Origin: Betaproteobacteria bacterium
GTDB taxonomy: Bacteria; Pseudomonadota; Gammaproteobacteria; Burkholderiales; Rhodocyclaceae
DNA length: 5,965 bases
Direction: 5' to 3'
Assembly: GCA_016880375.1 (NCBI GenBank)
Contig: JAEHDO010000510.1
Location: forward strand, 1-5,965
Under the pieces are notes generated by a model that worked only from the letters and a program-made list of their open reading frames with translations, was not told where the DNA came from and searched no databases. How positions within the stretch are numbered: position 1 is the first letter of the stretch; each line of letters opens with the position of its first letter. The translations under genes and the position numbers were made by a program. This document shows positions 1 through 5,965 of this stretch, one piece after another.

Positions 1-101
1 TTGTCTTCCGGCAACAACGCGTCTCCCTGAAACGGTTTTTGGCAACTCTGAGGCCATGGCGCGACAGCGTCAAGCGTGCCGGCAAAAGTCGGCCCTTGCC
101 G
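1..101 (-). other. Downstream flank of lutC; possible start of a further minus-strand gene cut by the window edge
   Basis: No gene can be assigned firmly here. On the minus strand, directly after the lutC stop, CGGCAA (101-96) pairs with TTGCCG (85-80) around a 10-nt loop. No T-run follows, so this is at best a weak hairpin and not a convincing intrinsic terminator. Two minus-strand starts stay open to the edge. One is an ATG at 57 (19 codons, beginning MASELPKTVSGRR) with no clear ribosome binding site. The other is a TTG pair at 17-12, preceded by a good AGGGAG motif but with only four or five codons visible. Either could be the next operon gene; neither fragment is long enough to identify. 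Confidence 0.3.
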
Positions 102-755
102 TCATTTCTCCGCAACCAGGACGATATGCACCCGGTAAGGCCCGTGCGCACCGAGCACCAAAGTCTGCTCGATGTCGCCGGTGCGCGAGGGTCCGGAGAT
201 GAAGTTCACCGCACGCGGCAATTCGCCGGCCTCGTCGCGGAGCAGGGCCCACGCCTCCTCCATGCCGGCGACGATGCGCGCGGCTGGCACGATGGCGATA
301 TGCGTTTCAGGCAGCAGGCTGGATGCGGCCGGCGTGTCGGGGCCGGAGCGCAGCACCAGCGTGCCGGTCTCGGCCACGGCGCAGAAGACGCCGGTGATGC
401 CGACGAGGTCGTCGCCGTTGGCGGTGCGCGCTTCGACGCGCAGGTCCGCGCCGGCCCAGTCGAGCCCCGCCAGTTGCATCCAGGCGACCGCCGCGCGAGG
501 CAGATCGTGCGCAGCCAGGTAGCGGGCGACCGCCGCCGGCGCCTCCTCGAGTCGCGCCACGATCTCGACGGTGCTGGCGAGGGCCTCGGAGCAGGCGCGG
601 AAGCGCGCGGCGAGATCGGCGTCGAGCGCCGGCCGCGGCCCCTGCGCCCGGCGCGCCAGCACGGCATCGATCCCGGCCCGCCCCGCGACGGCGTTTTCCG
701 CGGTGCGGCCAAGCCGCTGCCGCATGCGGGCAAGGATGCTGTCGCGGCTGTTCAT
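102..755 (-). CDS. lutC: LutC-like LUD-domain protein, lactate utilization protein C
   Basis: This 217-residue protein is the LUD-domain (DUF162) LutC/YkgG type, of usual family length. In Bacillus subtilis LutABC is needed to oxidise L-lactate to pyruvate in the cytoplasm. The exact role of LutC, which lacks Fe-S cysteine motifs, is less clear than that of LutA and LutB. Visible family signatures are VAETGTLVL (127-135), LLPETHIAIVP (147-157), and a C-terminal block with SGPSRTGDIEQTLVLGAHGP (187-206). The N-terminus (MNSRDSILARMRQRLG) is the usual amphipathic helix of the family. The ATG overlaps the stop of the upstream hydroxyacid dehydrogenase as ATGA, and an AGGA motif lies about 10 nt upstream. 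The gene is separated from lutA and lutB by two dehydrogenase genes, which is unusual. It ends the recognisable operon. The family call is firm; the lactate substrate is inferred. Confidence 0.93.
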   Translation of the reverse strand: MNSRDSILARMRQRLGRTAENAVAGRAGIDAVLARRAQGPRPALDADLAARFRACSEALASTVEIVARLEEAPAAVARYLAAHDLPRAAVAWMQLAGLDWAGADLRVEARTANGDDLVGITGVFCAVAETGTLVLRSGPDTPAASSLLPETHIAIVPAARIVAGMEEAWALLRDEAGELPRAVNFISGPSRTGDIEQTLVLGAHGPYRVHIVLVAEK

Positions 756-1714
756 GCGACGCGATTCCTCGGCTCGCCGCGCGCGAAGGCCTCGATGTTG
801 CCGGTGAGCTGGTCGAGCAGCGTCTGCATCGCCCGCGCCGAGGCCCAGGCGACATGCGGCGTCAGGATGAAGTTGGGCTGGTCGATGGCGAGCAGCGGGT
901 TGCCCTCGCGCGGCGGCTCTTTCGTCAGCACGTCGAAGCCGGCGCCGCCGATCCAGCCCTCCTTCAGCGCGCGCGCCAGCGCCGACTCGTCCACCAGACC
1001 GCCGCGGGCGGTGTTGATGAGCACAGCATCGCGCTTCATCTGCTTCAGCTCCGCCTCGCCAATCATGCCGCGCGTAGCGTCGTTGAGCGGGCAGTGCAGC
1101 GAAATCACGTCGGCCTCGCGCAGCACCGCCTCGAACGCCGTCCTGCCGGGCCTGACTTTTGTTTCGCCCTTGTGTTCTCCCCACAGCACGCGCATGCCGA
1201 AGGCCTCGGCCAGGCGCGCCACGCCCTCGCCGAGCGAGCCGCGGCCGAAAACGCCCAGCGTCGCGCCGTGGAGGTCGCCGATCGGGTGGTCGAAGAAGCA
1301 GAACATCGGCGCCTGCTGCCACTTGCCGGCCTGCACGTCGCGGCGGTAGGCGAGCAGGTTGCGTCGGAGCGCCATGGTCAGGGCGATGACATGCTCGGGC
1401 ACGGTATCCACCGCGTAGCCGCGGATGTTGGAGGCGACGACGCCGTGCTCGCGGCACCAGGCGAGGTCGACATTGTCGGTGCCGGTGGCGGCAATGGCGA
1501 TCATCTTCAGGTTCGGCAAGGTAGCGAGCAGCTCGCCGCGCAGCTGCACCTTGTTCACGATGACGATGCTGGCGTCCTTGAGGCGCGGCGCCAGTTCCTC
1601 CGGCTTCGTCAGCGGATATTCGACATAGGCATGCGGGAAGTCCGGCCGGCGGAACGTGCCGCGGATGGAGTCGCGCTCGAGGAAGACGATGCGGTGCTGG
1701 TCCATGGTGCTCAT
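752..1714 (-). CDS. D-isomer-specific NAD-dependent 2-hydroxyacid dehydrogenase (glycerate/lactate/hydroxypyruvate type)
   Basis: A 320-residue cytoplasmic member of the D-2-hydroxyacid dehydrogenase family, which reversibly converts a 2-hydroxyacid to a 2-oxoacid with NAD(P)(H). The Rossmann motif GRGSLG is at 157-162. An acidic residue (Glu180, in VLWGEHK) lies where NAD-preferring members carry Asp, which favours NAD. The catalytic triad is present: Arg237 in NTARGGLVDE, Glu266 in DVLTKEPP and His287 in TPHVAW. The sequence looks like proteins usually annotated glycerate dehydrogenase or hydroxypyruvate reductase, but substrate cannot be fixed among lactate, glycerate, glyoxylate or hydroxypyruvate. 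The chosen ATG at 1714 overlaps the upstream stop as ATGA. The ATG at 1705 (protein starting MDQHRIVFLER) has a better spaced GGGA and is a real alternative, giving 317 residues. Its stop overlaps the lutC start by 4 nt. Confidence 0.92.
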   Translation of the reverse strand: MSTMDQHRIVFLERDSIRGTFRRPDFPHAYVEYPLTKPEELAPRLKDASIVIVNKVQLRGELLATLPNLKMIAIAATGTDNVDLAWCREHGVVASNIRGYAVDTVPEHVIALTMALRRNLLAYRRDVQAGKWQQAPMFCFFDHPIGDLHGATLGVFGRGSLGEGVARLAEAFGMRVLWGEHKGETKVRPGRTAFEAVLREADVISLHCPLNDATRGMIGEAELKQMKRDAVLINTARGGLVDESALARALKEGWIGGAGFDVLTKEPPREGNPLLAIDQPNFILTPHVAWASARAMQTLLDQLTGNIEAFARGEPRNRVA

Positions 1715-3219
1715 CCCAAAGTCGGCATGTTGAGGCCGGGCGCGGCGGCGGCCGCTTCCGGCCAGCGGCCGGTGACGACCTTGCCGCGCGTGTAGAAGCG
1801 CACGCCGTCGGGCCCGTGCACGTGCAGGTCGCCGAAGAGCGAGGCCTTCCAGCCGCCGAAGGAGAAGAAGGCCATCGGCACCGGGACCGGCACGTTGATG
1901 CCGACCATGCCGGCCTCGATCTCGTTCTGGAAGCGGCGCGCGGCGCCGCCGTCGCGTGTGAAGATCGCCGTGCCGTTGCCGTAGGGATTGGCATTCACCA
2001 GCGCGATGGCCTCCGCCAGCGTGGCGGCGCGCAGCACCACCAGCAGCGGACCGAAGATCTCGTCGCGGTAGATCGCCATCTCCGGCCGCACGCGGTCGAA
2101 CAGCGTCGGGCCGAGGAAGAAGCCCTGCTCGCAGCCCTGCACCTTGAGGCCGCGTCCGTCGAGCACCAGCTCGGCGCCTTCCTTCACGCCCTGGTCGACG
2201 TAGCCCGCCACCTTGGCGCGGTGCGACGCGGAAATCACCGGCCCCATGCCGACGCCCGGCGTGCAGCCCGGGCCGACGCGGATGGCGGAAGCCTTCGACT
2301 TCAGTTTTTCGATGAGCGCATCGCCCGCCGCGCCCACCGCCACCACGGCGGATATCGCCATGCAGCGTTCGCCGGCCGAACCGTAGGCGGCGCCGATGAG
2401 GGCGTCGGCGGTGAACTCCATGTCGGCGTCCGGCAGCACGACGGCGTGGTTCTTGGCGCCGCCCAAGGCCTGCACGCGCTTGCCGGCGCGGGTGCCGGTC
2501 TCGTAGACGTGCCGCGCCACCGGCGTCGAGCCGACGAAGGACACCGCCTTCACCAGCGGATGATTGAGCAGGGCGTCCACCACGACGCGGTCGCCGTGGA
2601 GGACGTTGAAAGCGCCCGCCGGCAGGCCGGCCTCGTGCAGCAGCTCGGCCATGCGCAGGCTGGCCGAGGGCACCTTCTCGGAAGGCTTCAGCACGAAGGT
2701 ATTGCCGCAGGCCAGCGCCACCGGGAACATCCACAGCGGCACCATCACCGGAAAATTGAAGGGGGTAATGCCGGCGCAGACGCCGAGCGGCTGGCGCAGC
2801 GAGACGCAGTCGACGCCGCCGCCGACGTTCTCGGCGAACTCGCCCTTGAGGAGGTGCGGGATGCCGGTGGCGAACTCGACCACTTCGATGCCGCGCGTCA
2901 CCGAGCCGATGGCATCCTCGAGCGTCTTGCCGTGTTCCTCGGTCACCAGCCGCGCCAGGGCTTCCTTGTTTGCCTCGAGCAGCTCGCGGAAGCGCATCAG
3001 GATGCGGGCGCGGCGCAGCGGCGGCGTGTCGCGCCAGGCCGGGAAGGCCCGCGCCGCGGCGGAGACCGCCCGCTCGACGTCCTGCGCCTCGCACAGCGGC
3101 GCCAGGCGGAGCGCCGCGCCGCGCGCCGGATCGAACACCTCGCCGAAGCGCTGCGCGCCGGCGGGCTGCGCCTGTCCGTCGATCCACAGGGGAACCTGCG
3201 GCAATCCTGATGCAATCAT
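1711..3219 (-). CDS. mmsA: CoA-acylating methylmalonate/malonate-semialdehyde dehydrogenase (MmsA/IolA family)
   Basis: A 502-residue aldehyde dehydrogenase of usual MmsA length. The family oxidises methylmalonate or malonate semialdehyde with NAD+ and CoA, losing CO2, to give propionyl-CoA or acetyl-CoA. It acts in valine, thymine, beta-alanine and inositol breakdown. Family marks are TPFNFPVMVPLWMFP (152-166, oxyanion Asn155), LKPSEK (177-182), VGSTPVA (229-235), LGGAKNH (252-258), GSAGERCMA (280-288, catalytic Cys286) and EIFGP (387-391). The general-base Glu of hydrolytic aldehyde dehydrogenases is replaced by Ala251, as expected for CoA-dependent thiolysis. Arg109 and Arg285 match, in spacing and context, the two arginines I recall as carboxylate-binding in Bacillus IolA. 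GGAGA at 3227-3231 lies 7 nt before the ATG, which overlaps the lutB stop as ATGA. Family is firm. Its natural substrate here is unknown, because neither valine nor inositol genes are in view. Confidence 0.92.
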   Translation of the reverse strand: MIASGLPQVPLWIDGQAQPAGAQRFGEVFDPARGAALRLAPLCEAQDVERAVSAAARAFPAWRDTPPLRRARILMRFRELLEANKEALARLVTEEHGKTLEDAIGSVTRGIEVVEFATGIPHLLKGEFAENVGGGVDCVSLRQPLGVCAGITPFNFPVMVPLWMFPVALACGNTFVLKPSEKVPSASLRMAELLHEAGLPAGAFNVLHGDRVVVDALLNHPLVKAVSFVGSTPVARHVYETGTRAGKRVQALGGAKNHAVVLPDADMEFTADALIGAAYGSAGERCMAISAVVAVGAAGDALIEKLKSKASAIRVGPGCTPGVGMGPVISASHRAKVAGYVDQGVKEGAELVLDGRGLKVQGCEQGFFLGPTLFDRVRPEMAIYRDEIFGPLLVVLRAATLAEAIALVNANPYGNGTAIFTRDGGAARRFQNEIEAGMVGINVPVPVPMAFFSFGGWKASLFGDLHVHGPDGVRFYTRGKVVTGRWPEAAAAAPGLNMPTLG

Positions 3220-4619
3220 CTGTGTTTCTCCGAATAAAGCTCGCGGAAGGTGCGTCCTTCCGGAGCCGGGAAATCGCGGCCGTCCGTCCACGCCGGCGCG
3301 ATGCCCAGGATGCGGATGCGGTCCTCGCCCCCGGCCAGCCAGCTCAGGTAGCGCACGCCAAGTTTGGCGGCCAGTCCGTACAGCGCCGGATGCCGCGCCA
3401 GCCAGGCCCAGAAGGTCAGCGCCGCGCGCTCGCCCCACGGCCGCAGGCCGCGCTCCACCTGCTGCTCGCGCAGCTTGCGCATCAGGTCCGGCAGCGGGAT
3501 CTTCACCGGGCAGACGACGCCGCACTGGTTGCACAGGGTGGCGGCATGCGGCAGGTCGATGGCGTTTTCCAGCCCGACGAAGAGCGGTGTCAGCACTGCG
3601 CCCATCGGCCCCGGGTAGACCCAGCCGTAGGCGTGGCCGCCGATGGTCTGGTACACCGGGCAATGGTTCATGCAGGCGGCGCAGCGGATGCAGCGCAGCA
3701 TGTCCTGGAAGCCGCTGCCGACGAGGTCGACGCGGCCGTTGTCGACCAGGATGAAATACAGGTGTTCGGGGCCGTCGGTGTCCTCCGGCCGCTTCACGCC
3801 GGTGAGGACGGAGAAGTAGTTGGAGATGGTCTGGCCGGTGGCCGAGCGCGGCAGGATGCGCATCAGCGTGGCGAGGTCCTCCAGCGTCGGGATCACCTTC
3901 TCCACCCCGGTGATGACGACGTGCACCTTCGGCAGCGTCGTCACCATGCGGCCGTTGCCCTCGTTGGTGACCAGTGCCACCGAGCCGGTCTCGGCGACAA
4001 GGAAGTTGCCGCCGGAAATGCCCATGTCCGCCGACAGAAAGTGCGCACGCAGCATCTCGCGCGCCTCGCGCGTCATCTCGCCGATGTCGGTCTTGCGCGG
4101 CTTGCCATGCACGCGCTCGAACAGCTCGGCCACCTCCTCCTTGGTCTTGTGGATGGCCGGGGCGATGATGTGCGAGGGCGACTCGTTGCCGTTGATCTGC
4201 AGGATGTACTCGCCAAGGTCGGTCTCCACCGGCTGCACGCCGGCCGCCTCCAGCGCGGCATTGAGGCCGGCCTCCTCCGAGAGCATCGATTTCGACTTGA
4301 TGGCCTTCCTCACGCCGTGGCGGCGGGCGATGTCCACCACCAGGCGGCAGATCTCGGCGCCGTCGCGCGCCCACAGCACCTGGCCGCCGCGCCGCGTCGC
4401 CTCTTCTTCAAAGCGCTCCAGCCACAGATCGAGGTTGGCGATGCAGCGGTTGCGGATAGCTTTGGACGCCTCGCGCGTCGCCTCGAGGTCGATTTCCGCC
4501 ACGGCACGCCGCCGCCCTTCGACGAACAGCCCCTTGGCCGTCGCCAGCTTGGCCTGCAGCGCCTTGTCGGCGGCGGCGGCGGACGCGCGCGCCTTGAAAT
4601 GCATGGAGCGGACTTCCAC
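3216..4619 (-). CDS. lutB: LutB-like Fe-S oxidoreductase, lactate utilization protein B
   Basis: A 467-residue LutB/LldF/YkgF protein, the Fe-S and LUD-domain subunit of the LutABC L-lactate oxidation system, passing electrons from the hydroxyacid towards the respiratory chain. The LUD domain covers about residues 65-300, with family-typical SADMGISGGNFLVAETGS (196-213). Two Fe-S motifs follow: C310-x2-C313-x2-C316-x3-C320-P, and C363-x2-C366-x3-C370-P. The C-terminal part (about 395-463) resembles DUF3390 of the family. No signal peptide or membrane segment is visible, so the protein is cytoplasmic. The start taken is a GTG at 4619 sharing one base with the lutA stop (TAGTG) and preceded by AGGGGAG 5 nt upstream. 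An in-frame ATG at 4604 (MHFKARAS), preceded by GGAAG, is an alternative that trims five residues. The family assignment is firm; the exact substrate is inferred. Confidence 0.95.
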   Translation of the reverse strand: MEVRSMHFKARASAAAADKALQAKLATAKGLFVEGRRRAVAEIDLEATREASKAIRNRCIANLDLWLERFEEEATRRGGQVLWARDGAEICRLVVDIARRHGVRKAIKSKSMLSEEAGLNAALEAAGVQPVETDLGEYILQINGNESPSHIIAPAIHKTKEEVAELFERVHGKPRKTDIGEMTREAREMLRAHFLSADMGISGGNFLVAETGSVALVTNEGNGRMVTTLPKVHVVITGVEKVIPTLEDLATLMRILPRSATGQTISNYFSVLTGVKRPEDTDGPEHLYFILVDNGRVDLVGSGFQDMLRCIRCAACMNHCPVYQTIGGHAYGWVYPGPMGAVLTPLFVGLENAIDLPHAATLCNQCGVVCPVKIPLPDLMRKLREQQVERGLRPWGERAALTFWAWLARHPALYGLAAKLGVRYLSWLAGGEDRIRILGIAPAWTDGRDFPAPEGRTFRELYSEKHR

Positions 4620-5344
4620 TATGGCTCCCCTGCCAATATCTCTGCGATATGCAGCACGCGCGTCTTCTCATCGCCCAGGCGCCGCAGCTTGCCCTCGATG
4701 CTGAGCATGCAGCCGAGGTCGCCGAGCACGACGGCATCGGCGCCGCTGGCGCGGACGTTCTCGCATTTCTTCTCAGCCAGGCGTGCCGAGATGTCGCCGA
4801 ACTTGACGGCGAAGGCGCCGCCGAAGCCGCAGCACTCCTCGGCGCCGTCCATTTCCGTAAGGGTCACGCCGGGCAGCTTCGCCAGCAGGGCGCGCGGCTG
4901 CGCCTTCACCCCCAGCTCGCGCAGGCCGGAACAGGAATCGTGGTAGGTGACCGTACCGGTGAAGTCGCCGGGCACCTTGTCCAGCTTCGCCACCGCCACC
5001 AGAAAATCGCTCAACTCATAGGTGCGCGACCCCAGCGCGGCGGCACGCTCGTGCCAGGCGGGATCGTCGGCGAACAACTCGGGGTAATGGGCGCGGATCA
5101 TGCCGGCGCAGGAGCCGGAAGGCGCCACGAGGTAGTCGCAGCCCTCGAACTCGGCGATCGCCTTCTCGGCCAGCAGGCGCGCGGCGCGGCGATCGCCCGA
5201 ATTCCATGCCGGCTGGCCGCAGCAGGTTTGCGACTCCGGCACGACGACCTCGCAGCCGGCCGCCTCGAGCAGCCGCAATGCCGCGAAGCCGATACGCGGC
5301 CGCAGCAGGTCGACCAGGCAGGTGACGAACAGGCCCACCCTCAC
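4619..5344 (-). CDS. lutA: LutA-like CCG-domain Fe-S oxidoreductase subunit, lactate utilization protein A
   Basis: A 241-residue LutA/LldE/YkgE protein of usual family length, first gene of the operon. It carries two CCG (cysteine-rich, DUF224) domains, the kind found in heterodisulfide reductase subunit B and glycolate oxidase GlcF, which bind an Fe-S cofactor. The first has Cys41-Cys42-Gly and SGSCAG (Cys79). The second has HDSC (Cys138), EECCGFGG (Cys171-Cys172) and DLGC (Cys212). The N-terminus RVGLFVTCLVDLLRP is characteristic. It is expected to work with LutB and LutC in the cytoplasm, oxidising L-lactate or a related 2-hydroxyacid. The start is a GTG at 5344, with GGAG at 5351-5354 spaced 6 nt away. 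A second GTG two codons later is less well placed. Its promoter must lie in the short gap shared with the divergent IclR-type gene. Confidence 0.95.
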   Translation of the reverse strand: MRVGLFVTCLVDLLRPRIGFAALRLLEAAGCEVVVPESQTCCGQPAWNSGDRRAARLLAEKAIAEFEGCDYLVAPSGSCAGMIRAHYPELFADDPAWHERAAALGSRTYELSDFLVAVAKLDKVPGDFTGTVTYHDSCSGLRELGVKAQPRALLAKLPGVTLTEMDGAEECCGFGGAFAVKFGDISARLAEKKCENVRASGADAVVLGDLGCMLSIEGKLRRLGDEKTRVLHIAEILAGEP

Positions 5345-5358
5345 ATCACGCTCCGTCG

Positions 5359-5381
5359 CGGTCTGATTTTCACGATCTGAT
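5359..5381 (+). repeat. 9-bp imperfect direct repeat CGRTCTGAT, candidate operator
   Basis: CGGTCTGAT (5359-5367) and CGATCTGAT (5373-5381) differ at one base and start 14 bp apart, in the lutA/iclR-type gap. The pair lies beside the AT-rich putative -10 region. It may be a binding site for the adjacent regulator, but two short copies could also be chance. Confidence 0.3.
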
Positions 5382-5387
5382 ATATTA

Positions 5388-5410
5388 TTCCGCCATTCGA
5401 TTCAACGGAA
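5388..5410. repeat. Short inverted repeat TTCCG-N13-CGGAA, candidate operator
   Basis: TTCCG (5388-5392) and CGGAA (5406-5410) are perfect inverted arms around a 13-bp spacer. The right arm overlaps the ribosome binding site of the IclR-type gene, so a protein bound here could repress the regulator's own expression. The arms are only 5 bp and the spacer has no symmetry, so support is weak. Confidence 0.25.
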
Positions 5411-5411
5411 G
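5407..5411 (+). promoter_or_regulatory. Ribosome binding site fixing a TTG start for the IclR-type gene
   Basis: GGAAG ends 6 nt before the TTG at 5418. No ATG or GTG occurs in frame between the upstream stop (5364-5366) and 5418, and the first in-frame ATG (5463) would remove the first 15 residues before the winged helix. The site therefore decides for TTG. Confidence 0.6.
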
Positions 5412-5417
5412 CCGATC

Positions 5418-5965
5418 TTGCCCCAGCCCGAAGCGAAAAGCTCCATCCAGGTCATCGAGCGCATGATCACGTTGCTCGACGTGCTGGCGCACCATCAGGA
5501 TGCCGTCAGCCTGAAGCAGCTGTCGCGGGAGACCGGCCTGCACCCGTCCACCGCGCACCGCATCCTCGGCGCCATGACCGCCAGCAGCTTCGTCGAGCGC
5601 GCCGAACCGGGCGCCTACCGCCTCGGCATCCGTCTGCTGGAGTTGGGCAATATCGTCAAGTCGCGCATCAACATCCGCGAGATCGCGCTGCCTTTCATGC
5701 AGGCCCTGCACGGACAGATCGGCGAAAGCGTCAACCTCGGCATTCGCCATGACGACGAGATCATTTACGTCGAGCGCACCTCCAGCGGCCGCTCTTCGGT
5801 GCGCGTGGTGCACCTCGTCGGCGCCCGCGCGCCGCTGCACGCCACCGCCGTCGGCAAGTTGTTCCTCGTCGAGGACGGCCTGCAGAAACTGCGCGAATAC
5901 GCCAGGCGCACCGGCCTGCCCGGCTTCACGCCGACTTCGCTCACCACCCTGCCCGCCCTGGAAAA
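5418..5965 (+). CDS. IclR-family transcriptional regulator, partial (3' end beyond window)
   Basis: The visible 182 codons are about three quarters of a typical IclR-family protein of about 250 residues; the C-terminus is cut by the window edge. It reads MPQPEAKSSIQVIERMITLL with an N-terminal winged helix-turn-helix (about residues 10-70). The recognition part is LKQLSRETGLHPSTAHRIL (32-50), followed by the wing GAYRLGIRLLELG (65-77). The ligand-binding domain begins near residue 85, with ESVNLGIR (103-110), IIYVER (115-120) and the family signature APLHATAVGK (138-147). Members bind a small metabolite and repress or activate nearby catabolic genes. Being divergent from lutA across 73 bp, it is very probably the operon's regulator, perhaps responding to a hydroxyacid, oxoacid or CoA-ester intermediate. 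The TTG start rests on the GGAAG at 5407-5411. I see no disruption within the visible part. Confidence 0.93.
   Translation, partial: MPQPEAKSSIQVIERMITLLDVLAHHQDAVSLKQLSRETGLHPSTAHRILGAMTASSFVERAEPGAYRLGIRLLELGNIVKSRINIREIALPFMQALHGQIGESVNLGIRHDDEIIYVERTSSGRSSVRVVHLVGARAPLHATAVGKLFLVEDGLQKLREYARRTGLPGFTPTSLTTLPALE

Larger units (their letters stand above)
5345..5417. promoter_or_regulatory. Divergent promoter region between lutA and the IclR-family gene
   Basis: These 73 bp are the only intergenic space before the operon and must drive both lutA (left) and the regulator (right). The centre, about 5362-5390, is strikingly AT-rich against the GC-rich surroundings. On the plus strand TATTAT (5383-5388) is one base from the -10 consensus, but no good -35 is seen. 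On the minus strand TTGAAT (5405-5400) could be a -35, with TATATC or TATCAG about 15-17 nt further on as a -10. The two -10 regions would overlap, so one bound regulator could control both. IclR-family proteins commonly bind such gaps. Promoter assignments are by eye. Confidence 0.65.

Noticed and set aside
80..101. Intrinsic terminator after lutC
   Set aside because: The stem is only 6 bp with a 10-nt loop, and no T-run follows on the minus strand.
39..1349. Plus-strand open frame of 436 codons opposite lutC and the hydroxyacid dehydrogenase
   Set aside because: It is antisense to two clearly recognisable genes, its translation is rich in Arg, Ala and Pro with no family motif, and such frames are expected opposite GC-rich coding DNA.
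1816..3210. Plus-strand open frame of 464 codons lying within mmsA
   Set aside because: It lies wholly antisense to the MmsA/IolA gene, which has all catalytic motifs, and its His/Arg/Ala-rich translation looks non-coding.
1711..4374. Single 887-codon minus-strand frame suggesting a LutB-MmsA fusion
   Set aside because: Only the part from 3219 onwards reads as MmsA. The upstream extension is out of frame with lutB and is a shadow of it, and an ATG with a good GGAGA site marks the true start.
2970..4946. Plus-strand open frame of 658 codons opposite mmsA, lutB and lutA
   Set aside because: It spans parts of three well-supported minus-strand genes, has low-complexity Arg/Ala/His-rich translation and shows no domain signature. 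It is a GC-rich shadow frame.

Overview
The window is compact, GC-rich bacterial DNA with a strong G/C bias at third codon positions. It most resembles a betaproteobacterium (Rhodocyclales/Burkholderiales type). That placement is an inference from composition and from the look of the proteins, not from a search.

Layout: almost the whole window (102-5344) is one tightly packed minus-strand operon, read right to left. The order is lutA (CCG-domain protein, 4619-5344), lutB (LUD domain plus two Fe-S motifs, 3216-4619), a CoA-acylating methylmalonate/malonate-semialdehyde dehydrogenase of the MmsA/IolA type (1711-3219), a D-isomer-specific NAD-dependent 2-hydroxyacid dehydrogenase (752-1714), and lutC (LUD domain, 102-755). 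Every junction is a 1- or 4-nt stop/start overlap, so the five genes are almost certainly co-transcribed and translationally coupled. A 73-bp AT-rich gap (5345-5417) separates lutA from a divergent plus-strand IclR-family regulator that runs off the right edge. The first 101 bases, downstream of lutC, hold no certain gene. They contain a small hairpin and possible starts of a further minus-strand gene cut by the left edge.

How it works together: LutA, LutB and LutC together form the Fe-S oxidase system that converts L-lactate (or a related 2-hydroxyacid) to the 2-oxoacid. The hydroxyacid dehydrogenase interconverts a D-2-hydroxyacid and its 2-oxoacid with NAD(H). The MmsA-like enzyme oxidises a semialdehyde, with CoA, to an acyl-CoA. 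The IclR-type protein probably senses an intermediate and controls the divergent promoters.

The unusual point is that two unrelated dehydrogenases sit between lutB and lutC. This suggests the operon serves a wider route than plain lactate use, perhaps breakdown of a C3-C4 hydroxyacid or semialdehyde. The actual substrate cannot be read from the sequence. No mobile element, RNA gene, CRISPR array or transporter gene is visible.
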